Shown here piece by piece: positions 1 to 9,846 of a DNA stretch of 41,088 nt. The translations under genes and the position numbers were made by a program. This DNA comes from Candidatus Tayloriibacteriota bacterium (GTDB lineage: Bacteria; Patescibacteriota; Minisyncoccia; Phycocordibacterales; PALSA-1337). The stretch is taken from positions 1 to 41,088 of the forward strand of contig JAQBRD010000010.1 in assembly GCA_028286665.1 (NCBI GenBank), read 5' to 3'. Under the pieces are notes generated by a model. It did no database searches. It was not told where the DNA came from and saw only the letters and a list, made by a program, of their open reading frames with translations. Position 1 is the stretch's first letter. The number at the start of each line of letters is the position of its first letter.

Positions 1-441
1 GCCATCAAGTACTCGATCCTCAAGCAGGCAGCGGGCAGCGACATCATCTACGATTTCGAAAAATCCATCTCATTTGAGGGCGATTCCGGGCCATATCTCC
101 AGTATTCATGCGTCCGCGCTCGATCACTCATTGCCAAGGCAAAAGCAGCCAATATCGCCGAATTCTCATCAGTCGTGCCGCCGGAAGCGACGCTCCTCGA
201 GAAGATCATCTACCGATATCCTGAAGTCGTCGAGCGTGCAGGCCAGACCTACGAGCCGCATCATATCGTCACGTACCTCATCGAGCTTTCTGCAGCCTTC
301 AATAATTTCTATGCGAATGCGACCATCGTCGACGCGAAGGAGCCAGCTGCTCCGTACCGCGTCGCGCTTACAGAAGCATTCGCGACAGTCATGAAGAACG
401 GCCTCAATGTGCTCGGAATCAGAGTTCCTGAAAAAATGTAA
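1..441 (+). CDS. argS: Arginyl-tRNA synthetase, C-terminal part (5' end outside window)
   Basis: Frame 1 is open from base 1 to TAA at 441: ...DFEKSISFEGDSGPYLQYSCVRARSLIAKA...HHIVTYLIELSAAFNNFYANATIVD...LNVLGIRVPEKM, typical of the ArgRS C-terminal region. Confidence 0.93.
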   Translation, partial: AIKYSILKQAAGSDIIYDFEKSISFEGDSGPYLQYSCVRARSLIAKAKAANIAEFSSVVPPEATLLEKIIYRYPEVVERAGQTYEPHHIVTYLIELSAAFNNFYANATIVDAKEPAAPYRVALTEAFATVMKNGLNVLGIRVPEKM

Positions 442-546
442 TAGTTGAGCCATTCTCACGGCACAACAATCAGATAGGAAAACCATTTTAACAAAAGACG
501 GAAAAACCAAGTTCAAAGAAAACTCAATAGGAAGGAAATACAAAAT

Positions 547-1458
547 ATGATTGCGACAAAAAATCGCGTGGAACCGTTTCCTCGCGCTCGTAAGGTCGGC
601 CTCGGCGGACGTCGGCCTCAGTCGAAACAATACGGGGGAACTGATATGTTTATCGACTTTCCCCAGATCAATGACCTACTCGGGACGAATTATCTGCGTA
701 CTGATGTGCCGCAATATCCGTTCCGATTATGGGCAGAGGACATGGTTCAGTTGCATGCTCTCGGTCACTTCACGATCCTCATGAGTCCGAAGACCGGGGG
801 AGATATGGATATGACTCTCAAGCATCTGCAGTTCCAATTCAGAAACAAGCTCGGTTCCGGAAAGCTTTTCCATGACTATACGGTTTATGAGAAGCAAGAG
901 GTCTGGTTCGATCCGGATTGGTGCGCCAAGGAAAGATTTTTCATGGAGCAGACGCCCAAGTTCGAACGCAGGATTGTCGCGCCGGCTATCATCCCGGGCT
1001 CTGCAGACGAAGATTATTTCGTGCAGACGGAGATGATCGAGGATTTCCTCCTCGGGAAAGTCTACAAAAACATCAACAAGCTGCCGCTCGCATATGCTGA
1101 TGCGGTGCAGGAATTCAGATCCAGGAAGAAGGATCTTGCGAAGATGATCAAGCTCGTGGATTGGGATGTGTGCTCCCAGCATTACGTCAATCTCAAGCTG
1201 AATCGCATCTTCCGCATGACTCCCGTCGAGACTGCGTTTTGCGTGATCATATATCAGATGCTGAATGGGAAATGCATCCTCGAAAACACTGCGCATGCGA
1301 CTTCGGTACGGCCTTCATACGGCGATATCGTGAGCATCGGCGGCTTCAATCAGGATGGGGGACTCATTGTTCACGATAAGCCGAGTAAGAAAGATGCCTG
1401 TACTGGCGTCTTATTTTCACAGCCTGTCGATCCGGACAGCCTGATATTGGATATCTGA
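547..1458 (+). CDS. Hypothetical protein (303 aa; alternative start at 646)
   Basis: Long ORF with an SD-like AGGAAGGA upstream of ATG 547; terminator hairpin follows. Family not recognised. Confidence 0.75.
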   Translation: MIATKNRVEPFPRARKVGLGGRRPQSKQYGGTDMFIDFPQINDLLGTNYLRTDVPQYPFRLWAEDMVQLHALGHFTILMSPKTGGDMDMTLKHLQFQFRNKLGSGKLFHDYTVYEKQEVWFDPDWCAKERFFMEQTPKFERRIVAPAIIPGSADEDYFVQTEMIEDFLLGKVYKNINKLPLAYADAVQEFRSRKKDLAKMIKLVDWDVCSQHYVNLKLNRIFRMTPVETAFCVIIYQMLNGKCILENTAHATSVRPSYGDIVSIGGFNQDGGLIVHDKPSKKDACTGVLFSQPVDPDSLILDI

Positions 1459-1472
1459 GACATTCCCAAACA

Positions 1473-1502
1473 ACGCGCGTCGAGCTTCGGTTCGACGCGC
1501 GT
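1473..1502 (+). terminator. Hairpin ACGCGCGTCGA-GCTTCGGT-TCGACGCGCGT with a cUUCGg tetraloop
   Basis: Perfect 11-bp stem, extendable to a C(UUCG)G tetraloop, between a stop codon and the ileS promoter. Only a short U-rich tail. Confidence 0.65.
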
Positions 1503-1508
1503 CTTCAT

Positions 1509-1536
1509 TTGGAAATAGGTCGAAAAATGCTAGAAT
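1509..1536 (+). promoter_or_regulatory. Putative promoter of ileS (TTGGAA-N16-TAGAAT), 6 nt from ATG
   Basis: TTGGAA 1509-1514, TAGAAT 1531-1536, ATG at 1543. Confidence 0.5.
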
Positions 1537-1542
1537 ACGCCC

Positions 1543-4500
1543 ATGTCTGAAAACCCCATAAATCCCGAAAAGTCTCCTGCAGCTCTCCGCGAAGAGGCGA
1601 CTCTTGCATTCTGGAACCGCGAGAACATCTTCAAGCAATCGATCGAAAAGCCTGCCGGCCTCTCGGAACCGCGGGGCGATTTTGTCTTCTATGACGGACC
1701 TCCGTTCGCGAATGGCGTACCTCACTATGGCCACCTCCTTGCGGGGACGATCAAGGACGCTATCCCTCGATACAAGACCATGCGCGGCTACCGCGTCCGA
1801 CGCCGATGGGGATGGGATTGCCACGGCCTTCCGGTAGAGAATCTCATCGAGAAGGAACTCGGCTTGAAGAGCAAGAAGGACATCGTCACGTACGGAATCG
1901 AGCGTTTCAATGAAGCATCTCGCGCGAGCGTCATGCGCTACGCAGACGAATGGCGGAAGCTCGTGCCTCGTTTCGGACGCTTCGTCGATATGGATGATGA
2001 CTACAAGACTATGGACTGCTCCTATACGGAATCAGTCTGGTGGGCTTTCAAGACGCTGTACGACAAGAGCCTCATCTATGAAGGCTTCAAGGTCATGCAG
2101 CTCTGTCCGCGCTGCGAGACGACATTGTCGAATATGGAGGTCGCGCAGGGATACAAGGATATCGCTGATCTTTCGGTGTATGCGAAGTTCGAGCTCTCGG
2201 AAACTCCGGGGACTTTTATCCTCGCGTGGACGACGACGCCATGGACATTGCCGGGGAACGTCGCGCTTGCAGTCGGTCCTGAGATCGACTATGTGAAGGT
2301 TGCAGCTGCTTCTGCTCCGGCAGTCGAAGGAACTGAGGCTGCAAAATCCGCGGAGACTTTCATCATCGCGAAATCCCGTCTCGAATACATCAAGAATATT
2401 TCAAAATCAGACCTGAAGATCGTCGAAGAAATGAAGGGGTCGGCGCTCGTCGGCAAATCCTACAAGCCCGTCTTCGACTACTACGTTCACGATATCACCA
2501 TCAAGAACCGGGCGAATGCTTGGAAAATATACGGCGCGGATTTCGTCACGACTGAGGATGGCACCGGCGTCGTGCATATCGCGCCCGCATTCGGCGCAGA
2601 CGACTATGAGCTTTCGATACAAGCCGACTTGCCATTCATCCAGCATGTCTCGACGGATGGAAAATTCAAGAAAGAGGTGACGGACTTCTCCGGAATGGAA
2701 GTGAAGCCGAAAGACGGGACGATCCTCGATGCCGAAGGGAAGCCGCTCAAGGATGCGCATCAGAAAGCCGACATCGAGATCATCAAATACCTCGCGCATC
2801 ACGGATCGCTTTTCGCAAAGGAAAAGATCAATCACTCGTACGCGCATTGCTGGAGATGTGACACGCCGCTCCTCAACTACGCTACTTCGTCGTGGTTCGT
2901 GAAGGTCCCATCGTTCAAGGACAAGCTCGTCGCCGCGAACAAGAAAGTGAAGTGGGTTCCGTCGGAAGTCGGGGAAGGCCGTTTCGGAAATTGGCTCGAA
3001 GGCGCTCGCGACTGGGCGATATCGCGATCTCGATTCTGGGGCGCTCCGCTTCCTGTCTGGAAAGATGAGAAGACCGGCGAGGTGGAAGTCGTCGGATCGA
3101 TCGCCGATCTCAAAGCCCGAAGCAAGGCGCGCAATGCGTATTTCGTCATGCGCCACGGCGAGGCCGACAACAACGCGAAGAGCATCATCAGCTCGATCGC
3201 GACCGCCTCTATCCATCTCACTGAGAAGGGCAAAGAGCAGGTCCGAGCAGCCGCTCACAAGCTTCATGCTGAAAAAGCGAAATTCGATCTCGTAATCGTC
3301 TCTCCGTTCCTGCGAACGCAGGAGACAGCAGCTGTGATCGCGGCATCGCTCAAGATCCACAAGAACCACATCGTCACCGATGAGCGCATTCATGAAATCA
3401 ATTCAGGCGATTTTCATGGGAAATCAGCTGAGGCATATCATGCGTTCTTCAAAGGCGCCGATCGTTTCACCAAGAAGCCCAAGGACGGCGAGAATTTCGC
3501 TGACGTGAAGCGTCGCATGGGCGATTTCCTCTATGACATCGATTCGAAATACGAGGGCAAGCGCATACTTATCGTCACGCACGATACTCCGGGGTGGCTC
3601 CTCGCAGCAGCAGCAGCAGGCCTCGACGAGGCTCAGGCCAATGCGCTCCGCGGCACGACGAATTTCTTCACGCAGAATGCCGAGATCCGGAAGCTCGATT
3701 TCGTCCCGCTGCCGCACAACCGCGATTACGAGCTCGATCTCCATCGTCCGTATATCGATACCGTGAGCCTCACTTCGAAAGCGGGGAACAAGCTCGTCCG
3801 CGTGCCGGAAGTCTTCGACTGCTGGTTCGAGTCAGGCTCGATGCCGTTCGCTGAAGCGCACTATCCGTTCGACAAGAGCGAATTCGATCCGAATGCCGGC
3901 GGCTTTCTCGCGAAGCTCACCGGAGGAAAGTTCGGAAAATCGAAAGGCTTCCCGGCGAATTTCATCGCGGAAGGACTCGATCAGACTCGCGGATGGTTTT
4001 ATTCGATGCTCGTGCTCGGCATCGGCCTTTTCGGCCGATCGCCGTACGAGCAGGTCATCGTAAACGGACTCATCCTCGCCGAAGACGGCCAGAAGATGGC
4101 GAAGTCGAAGAAGAATTATCCTGATCCGATGGATATCGTGAATAAATACGGCGCCGATGCTGTCCGCTACTACATGCTTGCATCGCCGGTCGTCCATGGC
4201 CAGGATTTCTGCTTCGCAGAGAAGGGCGTCGACGAAGTCGCGAAGAAGCATATCGGACGCCTCAATAATGTCCTCACGTTCTATGAGATGTATGCGGACA
4301 GGAAAGCCGACGCGCAGTCTTCCGTTTCAAATTTCAATCCTGATTCTGCTGAGAATCTTCTCGACCAGTGGATGCTCGCGCGGCTTGCGGAGCTTTCAGC
4401 GCAGGTAACTGCAGCTATGGAAAGCTACGAGCTAGACCGGGCAACCCGTCCATTTGCTGATTTCATCGACGATCTTTCGACATGGTATCTCAGGCGTTCG

Positions 4501-5280
4501 CGCGATCGCTTCAAGGGCGACAACACGGAAGGCGGTGGAAGCGCAGAAGCTGTGGCTGACAAGGCTGCCGCGCTTGCAACGACCCGTTACATCCTCATGA
4601 CCGCTGCGAAGCTCCTTGCTCCGTTCATGCCGTTCTTCGCAGAAGAAGTCTACGGAAGGCTCAAGGCAGAGCAGTATCCGAAGAGCGTGCATCTGTGCGC
4701 ATGGCCCGAAGTCCCTGCAGCAAAGAATCCGCATATCATCGCCCTCATGGCCGAAGTCAGGCGAGTTTCGTCGCTCGGCCTCGAAGCCCGATCGAAAGCG
4801 AAGATCAATGTCCGACAGCCGCTCTCGACGCTGACCGTCAAGCAGGCCGTTCCTTCGGTCAAGGAAAGCAAGACTGCAGCTTCCATGCTCGCCGATATTC
4901 CCGGGCTCGTCGCGCTCATACTCGATGAGGTGAATGTGAAGAGTCTCGGATGGAAGACCGATCTCGTCGGCGTGGCCGACGCGACTGCCGAAGTCGAGCT
5001 CGATACGGCGATCACGCCCGAACTCAAGGAGGAAGGGAACGTCCGCGAGCTCATCCGCGGCATCCAGGATCTCCGGAAGAAAGCCGATCTCACGATTTCA
5101 GATATGGTCGTGCTTGAAATGTACACCGATGCGTCCGGGAAGGCGATCGTCGAGAAGCATATGGACGAATTGAAGCGGATCACCGGGCTTTCGAGCGTGG
5201 ATTTCGTCCCAGCAATTTCGGCCAATGCTGAAACGCTCAGTATCGGAGGGATACTCTTCGCGATCTCGATCAGGCGCTAG
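1543..5280 (+). CDS. ileS: Isoleucyl-tRNA synthetase with an inserted histidine-phosphatase domain
   Basis: PHYGH (HIGH-like), WGWDCHGLP, VFDCWFESGSMPFA, GLDQTRGWFYSM and KMAKSKK motifs. Extra segment with RHGEAD, SPFLRTQET and THDTPG. Confidence 0.96.
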   Translation: MSENPINPEKSPAALREEATLAFWNRENIFKQSIEKPAGLSEPRGDFVFYDGPPFANGVPHYGHLLAGTIKDAIPRYKTMRGYRVRRRWGWDCHGLPVENLIEKELGLKSKKDIVTYGIERFNEASRASVMRYADEWRKLVPRFGRFVDMDDDYKTMDCSYTESVWWAFKTLYDKSLIYEGFKVMQLCPRCETTLSNMEVAQGYKDIADLSVYAKFELSETPGTFILAWTTTPWTLPGNVALAVGPEIDYVKVAAASAPAVEGTEAAKSAETFIIAKSRLEYIKNISKSDLKIVEEMKGSALVGKSYKPVFDYYVHDITIKNRANAWKIYGADFVTTEDGTGVVHIAPAFGADDYELSIQADLPFIQHVSTDGKFKKEVTDFSGMEVKPKDGTILDAEGKPLKDAHQKADIEIIKYLAHHGSLFAKEKINHSYAHCWRCDTPLLNYATSSWFVKVPSFKDKLVAANKKVKWVPSEVGEGRFGNWLEGARDWAISRSRFWGAPLPVWKDEKTGEVEVVGSIADLKARSKARNAYFVMRHGEADNNAKSIISSIATASIHLTEKGKEQVRAAAHKLHAEKAKFDLVIVSPFLRTQETAAVIAASLKIHKNHIVTDERIHEINSGDFHGKSAEAYHAFFKGADRFTKKPKDGENFADVKRRMGDFLYDIDSKYEGKRILIVTHDTPGWLLAAAAAGLDEAQANALRGTTNFFTQNAEIRKLDFVPLPHNRDYELDLHRPYIDTVSLTSKAGNKLVRVPEVFDCWFESGSMPFAEAHYPFDKSEFDPNAGGFLAKLTGGKFGKSKGFPANFIAEGLDQTRGWFYSMLVLGIGLFGRSPYEQVIVNGLILAEDGQKMAKSKKNYPDPMDIVNKYGADAVRYYMLASPVVHGQDFCFAEKGVDEVAKKHIGRLNNVLTFYEMYADRKADAQSSVSNFNPDSAENLLDQWMLARLAELSAQVTAAMESYELDRATRPFADFIDDLSTWYLRRSRDRFKGDNTEGGGSAEAVADKAAALATTRYILMTAAKLLAPFMPFFAEEVYGRLKAEQYPKSVHLCAWPEVPAAKNPHIIALMAEVRRVSSLGLEARSKAKINVRQPLSTLTVKQAVPSVKESKTAASMLADIPGLVALILDEVNVKSLGWKTDLVGVADATAEVELDTAITPELKEEGNVRELIRGIQDLRKKADLTISDMVVLEMYTDASGKAIVEKHMDELKRITGLSSVDFVPAISANAETLSIGGILFAISIRR

Positions 5281-5299
5281 CGCTCCATAACGTCTTTCC

Positions 5300-5908
5300 A
5301 TGTCGCATCACGTGTATACAACTCCAGGCTTCGTCATAGACAGCCGGCCGAACGGCGAAGCGGGGAAGCTCCTGTATATCTTCACCCGGGATGTCGGCCT
5401 CGTGCTCGCCGCTGCGCAGGGCATACGGCTCGGCGTTTCGAAGCTGCGCTACCATACGCAGGATTTTTCGCACGCGCTTTTCTCCCTTGTTCGAGGCAAG
5501 GAAATATGGCGATTGACCGGAGCGACGTCGCTCGATGCTTTCCTTCCGACCAACGCGACGCTTGATCCGGTATATTTCCTCCGAGCACGCATATTCGCAG
5601 TGCTGCGGCGCCTCCTCCACGGGGAAGAAGCGAATGAGAAGCTTTTCGACGCGATCATGAGTTTCGAGAAATGGATAAGCTCGGCCGGATTCCTCCATGA
5701 CGATATCGAATCTGTCGAATGCATCATGGTGCTGCGGATTCTCCATATCCTCGGATACGCAGAACATGGCTCGAAGGGCAGTTCCCAGCTTTCCATATTC
5801 CTCGGCGATCCCTCGGACTGGTCTGCGCAGCTCATCATCGAGATGCAGGCGGCGCGCACGGCCGCGGTGAAGGCCATCAATTCAGGCTTGAAAGCGAGCC
5901 AGCTCTGA
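5300..5908 (+). CDS. recO: DNA repair protein RecO
   Basis: N-terminal YTTPGFVIDSRPNGEAGKLLYIFTRDVGLVLAAAQGIR...SKLR, typical of the RecO OB domain; about 200 aa. Confidence 0.85.
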   Translation: MSHHVYTTPGFVIDSRPNGEAGKLLYIFTRDVGLVLAAAQGIRLGVSKLRYHTQDFSHALFSLVRGKEIWRLTGATSLDAFLPTNATLDPVYFLRARIFAVLRRLLHGEEANEKLFDAIMSFEKWISSAGFLHDDIESVECIMVLRILHILGYAEHGSKGSSQLSIFLGDPSDWSAQLIIEMQAARTAAVKAINSGLKASQL

Positions 5909-5920
5909 CGCTCACTATGA

Positions 5921-5926
5921 TATAAT
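5921..5926 (+). promoter_or_regulatory. Extended -10 (TGA-TATAAT), 8 nt from ATG 5935
   Basis: TGATATAATATCCGTCTATG. Confidence 0.5.
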
Positions 5927-5934
5927 ATCCGTCT

Positions 5935-7881
5935 ATGGGCATCGAAGACAAAAGCAGGATAGAGGAATTGAAGAAATCCCTCTATTCGAGGAATGCGGTG
6001 GATATCCGCACGAAGCGCCGTGCCAATTTCAAGCACAAGGATTTTGACGTGAAGACCGGCTGGGACGAGCCGGACAAGATTCTCAATGAAGTCGATATGA
6101 CCAAGCTTAATGATACCTACGAAGATCACTCTATGTCTTTTTTTACAAAACTCCTCATCGCATCCGCCGTTTTCTTCATCATCGCTCTCGGCATCGGCAG
6201 CTATATCGTCTGGAACGGATCGAATATCGTTTCGGTGAATAATGTCGATATCCAGGTGACTGGACCGATCAATGTCGCAGGAGGTGAACCCGTCTCGCTC
6301 AACGTGCAGGTCTTCAACAAGAACAATATCAAGCTCGAGGTCGTCGACCTTTCGATGACTTTTCCTGACGGTACCGCGAATCCTGACAATGTGACGCAGG
6401 AACTGAAGACATACCGAGAACTCATGGATGACATCGAGCCGGGAGGCATGAGCCAGAAGACTGTCCGCGCCGCCATCTTCGGAGAAGAGAACAGCAAGAA
6501 GACCATTCGGGTGAAGGTCGAGTACCGCGTGAAGGGATCGAATGCGCTCAACTACAAGGAGAAGGATTATGAGGTCCTCGTGAGTTCTTCGCCGATCTCG
6601 CTCACCGTCGATTCGTACAAGGAAGTGACTTCCGGCCAGGAATTCAGCGTCGCAGTCACGATCAAGTCGAATTCGAATGACGTGCTGAAGAATCTCGTGC
6701 TCAAGGGCTCGTATCCGTTCGGCTTCACCTATCTCTCGTCGAGCCTCAAGCCGATCGGCGCAGATAACTCGTCATGGAAGATCGGCGACATCCCTCCGAA
6801 GAGCAAGCGCACCGTGACTATCAAGGGCAAGCTCGATGGTCAGAATGAAGAAAGCCGAATCTTCAGATTCGTCGCAGGAGCCGCATCTGCGAAAAGTGAC
6901 AAGGATATCGGAACCCAATACATCGCAAGCACGCAGGAATTGAAGATCAAGAAGCCGTTCATCAGCGTCAATGTCGCTCTCGGCGGCAATGAGCTCAGTC
7001 AGGAATATGTCGGCCGCTTCAATGATCCGATACAGGCAGAAGTCACGTGGTTCAACAATCTCGAAGTGCCGATCAGCGACGCTGAAATTCACGTGAAGCT
7101 TTCCGGCAGCGCATTCGACAAAGCAGCTGTTTCGCCGCAGCAGGGATTCTATAAGTCTGAAAATAACGAAATCATCTGGAACAAGGTGACGACGAGAGAA
7201 CTCGGCTCGATCGCAGCAGGCGAGAGCGGAAAGGTGACGTTCACGCTTACCCCGAAGGACCTCAGTTCAGGCGGGCGATCCGTCGTGAATCCCGGCATGA
7301 ACATCGATGTGAGCGTGAGCGGAAGTCGCTTGTCGGAGTCGAATGTGCCGCAGAGCATCGTTTCGAGCGCGACCCGCCATATCAAGGTGCCTTCGGAAGC
7401 GACCCTTTCCGGCGTCGCCGTACGATCCTTCGGTCCATTCGAGAATACCGGCCCAATGCCCCCGCAGGCAGAGAAGCCGACGACCTACACGGTGATCTGG
7501 ACTATATATAATGCCTCGGGCAATATCTCCAATGCGCAGGTTGCTGCCAGCCTTCCGCCGTATGTGAAATGGGCCGGCAGGACAAGTCCTGAGGGTGAGG
7601 ATATCCGCTACAATGCGGTCAATGGACAAATCATATGGAATATTGGTAGTGTAGGGGCATATACCGGATCGGGTGCCACGAAGAAAGAGGTGTCATTCCA
7701 GGTAGTGCTGCAGCCGAGCATTGCGCAGGTCGGTCAGGCGCTCACGCTGGTCAATGATGCGACGATGGCTGCAACCGATGATTTTACCGGGATAGAATTG
7801 AAAAGCGTGCAGCCTGCAGTGAACACGAACCTCGGTACCGATCCTGCATTCAAGGATGGCGATGGCGCAGTAACGAAATAA
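5935..7881 (+). CDS. Single-pass membrane protein with a large extracytoplasmic beta-rich region (648 aa)
   Basis: One TM segment (LLIASAVFFIIALGIGSYIVW) after about 70 polar residues, then repeated Ig/CARDB/DUF11-like beta segments. Confidence 0.8.
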   Translation: MGIEDKSRIEELKKSLYSRNAVDIRTKRRANFKHKDFDVKTGWDEPDKILNEVDMTKLNDTYEDHSMSFFTKLLIASAVFFIIALGIGSYIVWNGSNIVSVNNVDIQVTGPINVAGGEPVSLNVQVFNKNNIKLEVVDLSMTFPDGTANPDNVTQELKTYRELMDDIEPGGMSQKTVRAAIFGEENSKKTIRVKVEYRVKGSNALNYKEKDYEVLVSSSPISLTVDSYKEVTSGQEFSVAVTIKSNSNDVLKNLVLKGSYPFGFTYLSSSLKPIGADNSSWKIGDIPPKSKRTVTIKGKLDGQNEESRIFRFVAGAASAKSDKDIGTQYIASTQELKIKKPFISVNVALGGNELSQEYVGRFNDPIQAEVTWFNNLEVPISDAEIHVKLSGSAFDKAAVSPQQGFYKSENNEIIWNKVTTRELGSIAAGESGKVTFTLTPKDLSSGGRSVVNPGMNIDVSVSGSRLSESNVPQSIVSSATRHIKVPSEATLSGVAVRSFGPFENTGPMPPQAEKPTTYTVIWTIYNASGNISNAQVAASLPPYVKWAGRTSPEGEDIRYNAVNGQIIWNIGSVGAYTGSGATKKEVSFQVVLQPSIAQVGQALTLVNDATMAATDDFTGIELKSVQPAVNTNLGTDPAFKDGDGAVTK

Positions 7882-7884
7882 AAT

Positions 7885-9348
7885 ATGCCTGAAACAGAAA
7901 AAAAGGCAGCTCCGGCTGCAAAAGAAGAAACCAAGATGGAAAAGATCGTCTCGCTCTCGAAGCGGCGCGGTTTCATCTACCAGGGCTCTGAGATCTACGG
8001 CGGCCTCGCTGGTACCTGGGACTTCGGTCCGCACGGCGTCGCGCTCAAGAACAACATCAAGAACCTCTGGTGGAAGCGCTTCGTCGAAGATCGGGAAGAC
8101 ATGTACGGCGTCGACGCTGCCATCCTCATGAATCAGAATGTCTGGAAGGCTTCCGGTCACGTCGCGACATTCTCTGATCCGCTCGTCGAAGACATGAAGA
8201 CCAAGAAGCGCTATCGCGCGGACAGTCTCCTCGAGCAGCTTGGCCATGACCCGAAGGGAATGACTGATCAACAAATGGACGCCCTCATCAAGGAGAAGAA
8301 GCTCAAGAGCCCCGACGGCAATCCGCTCGGCGATGTCGGCCGTTTCAATATGATGTTCAAGACGCATGTCGGCGCGCAGCAGACAGAAGAATCTGTTTCA
8401 TACCTCCGGCCTGAGACCGCACAGGGCATGTTCGTGAACTTCAAGAACGTGAAGGATTCTTTCAATCCGAAATTGCCATTCGGCCTCGCGCAGATCGGCA
8501 AGGCTTTCCGAAACGAGATCGCTCCGCGCGATTTCATCTTCCGCCTTCGAGAATTCGAGCAGATGGAAATCGAATATTTCGTTGATCCTCGCGATCCGAA
8601 GAGGGTGAACGAAATCTTTGATGTATTTTTCGATGAACAGCAGCAATTCCTGAAGGAAATCGGCCTCAACCCTTCGAAGATCTACAAAGTCGAAGTTCCC
8701 GATGCTGACCGCGCACACTATTCGAAGCGAAGCATCGATACGGAGTTTGATTTTCCATTCGGCCAGAAGGAGCTCCTCGGCCTCGCATACCGCACAGACT
8801 ATGACCTCAAGGCGCATAGCGAAGCGAGCAAGGTAGATCTCTCATATTTTGATGAAGAAACGAAGGAGCGATTCATTCCGCACTGCATCGAGCCGACATT
8901 CGGCGTCGACAGACTCATGCTCGCGGTTCTTTCTGACGCGTATAGCGAAGAAGAAATGCCCGTTGAAGCTGGAGCTGGAGAAGGAAAGTCTGACGAAAAG
9001 CGCGTCTACCTCAAATTCTCTCCGAAGGTCGCTCCGGTGAAGGTCGCGGTCTTTCCGCTCCTGAAGAATAAGCCGGTCCTCGTCGAAAAAGCTCGCGCGC
9101 TCTACTCGACGCTCAAGAAAGAACTCTCATCAGTCGGCGTCCATGGCATCGAGTTCGATGACAACGGCAATATCGGCAAACGCTACCGCCGACAGGATGA
9201 AATCGGAACGCCATTCTGCGTGACCGTCGACTTCGATACGATCGAACAGGGAACAGGCGTCACTGTCCGAAACCGCGATACGGGAAAGCAGGAGCGAATG
9301 TCTGAAACCGATCTCACAGCGATGCTGAAGAAGGAGCTTGCAAAATAA
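7885..9348 (+). CDS. glyS: Glycyl-tRNA synthetase (class II, alpha2 type)
   Basis: KRRGFIYQGSEIYGGLAGTWDFGPHGVALKNNIKNLWW, YLRPETAQGMFVNFKNV, FRNEIAPRDFIFRLREFEQMEIEYF, HCIEPTFGVDRLMLAVL. Confidence 0.96.
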   Translation: MPETEKKAAPAAKEETKMEKIVSLSKRRGFIYQGSEIYGGLAGTWDFGPHGVALKNNIKNLWWKRFVEDREDMYGVDAAILMNQNVWKASGHVATFSDPLVEDMKTKKRYRADSLLEQLGHDPKGMTDQQMDALIKEKKLKSPDGNPLGDVGRFNMMFKTHVGAQQTEESVSYLRPETAQGMFVNFKNVKDSFNPKLPFGLAQIGKAFRNEIAPRDFIFRLREFEQMEIEYFVDPRDPKRVNEIFDVFFDEQQQFLKEIGLNPSKIYKVEVPDADRAHYSKRSIDTEFDFPFGQKELLGLAYRTDYDLKAHSEASKVDLSYFDEETKERFIPHCIEPTFGVDRLMLAVLSDAYSEEEMPVEAGAGEGKSDEKRVYLKFSPKVAPVKVAVFPLLKNKPVLVEKARALYSTLKKELSSVGVHGIEFDDNGNIGKRYRRQDEIGTPFCVTVDFDTIEQGTGVTVRNRDTGKQERMSETDLTAMLKKELAK

Positions 9349-9409
9349 CCCCAAGGAAGGTAATTTGAATATTGAAACAGTCGGTCAAACCACATTGTTC
9401 AAATACCTT

Positions 9410-9739
9410 ATGAATACGCCAAGTCCCGCACCAAGACTGCTTATTTTCGAGCAGCGACAGGATGGTGCATCAGCACAGCCGCGGAAGTTCTATGCCCGAT
9501 TCGACGGATTGCCAGACCGCAACAGCGCTCTTGCGGTAAGCGCAGAAAAGCAGCCTCCGCCTGTGAAAGTTTCGGCTTCTGCCCGCAAGATGCAGAAGGA
9601 GCGAGAAAAGCAGGAGTCGTCAATCGAACTCTGCCAGATCACTGCAGCCGCATTCGGCGCTCTCTCGGAGCCTGAACGGCAGAAAGCGCTCGACGGAGCC
9701 TCCGCGGCTTATCAGAGCTTCATTACGAGATCAGAGTAA
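9410..9739 (+). CDS. Hypothetical protein (start uncertain)
   Basis: ORF 9338..9739; the first ATG that does not overlap glyS is at 9410. A hairpin follows. Confidence 0.45.
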   Translation: MNTPSPAPRLLIFEQRQDGASAQPRKFYARFDGLPDRNSALAVSAEKQPPPVKVSASARKMQKEREKQESSIELCQITAAAFGALSEPERQKALDGASAAYQSFITRSE

Positions 9740-9753
9740 GTGAGTCATCAAGC

Positions 9754-9778
9754 CGGCCGCCTGAAATTCAGGCGGCCG
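9754..9778 (+). terminator. Strong hairpin CGGCCGCCTGAA/TTCAGGCGGCCG
   Basis: Inverted repeat between the stop at 9739 and the next promoter; weak U tail. Confidence 0.55.
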
Positions 9779-9846
9779 CTGTTCGTTTCGGCATGCCCTC
9801 ATGCCTAAGTTTGTATTTGAGGCTCGCCGCGTGCTACATTTGATAT

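Noticed and set aside
2407-3393. 328-aa antisense ORF inside ileS, and many similar antisense/offset ORFs (e.g. 727..1296 -, 11687..12310 -, 13691..14497 -, 34736..35773 +, 30660..31421 -)
   Set aside because: They overlap confidently identified genes, have Arg/Asp/Glu-rich shadow-frame composition and show no recognisable motifs; explained by codon bias of the real gene.
3601-3630. gcagcagcagcagcagg run in ileS as a microsatellite
   Set aside because: Short Ala run (AAAAA) in the inserted phosphatase domain; normal coding.
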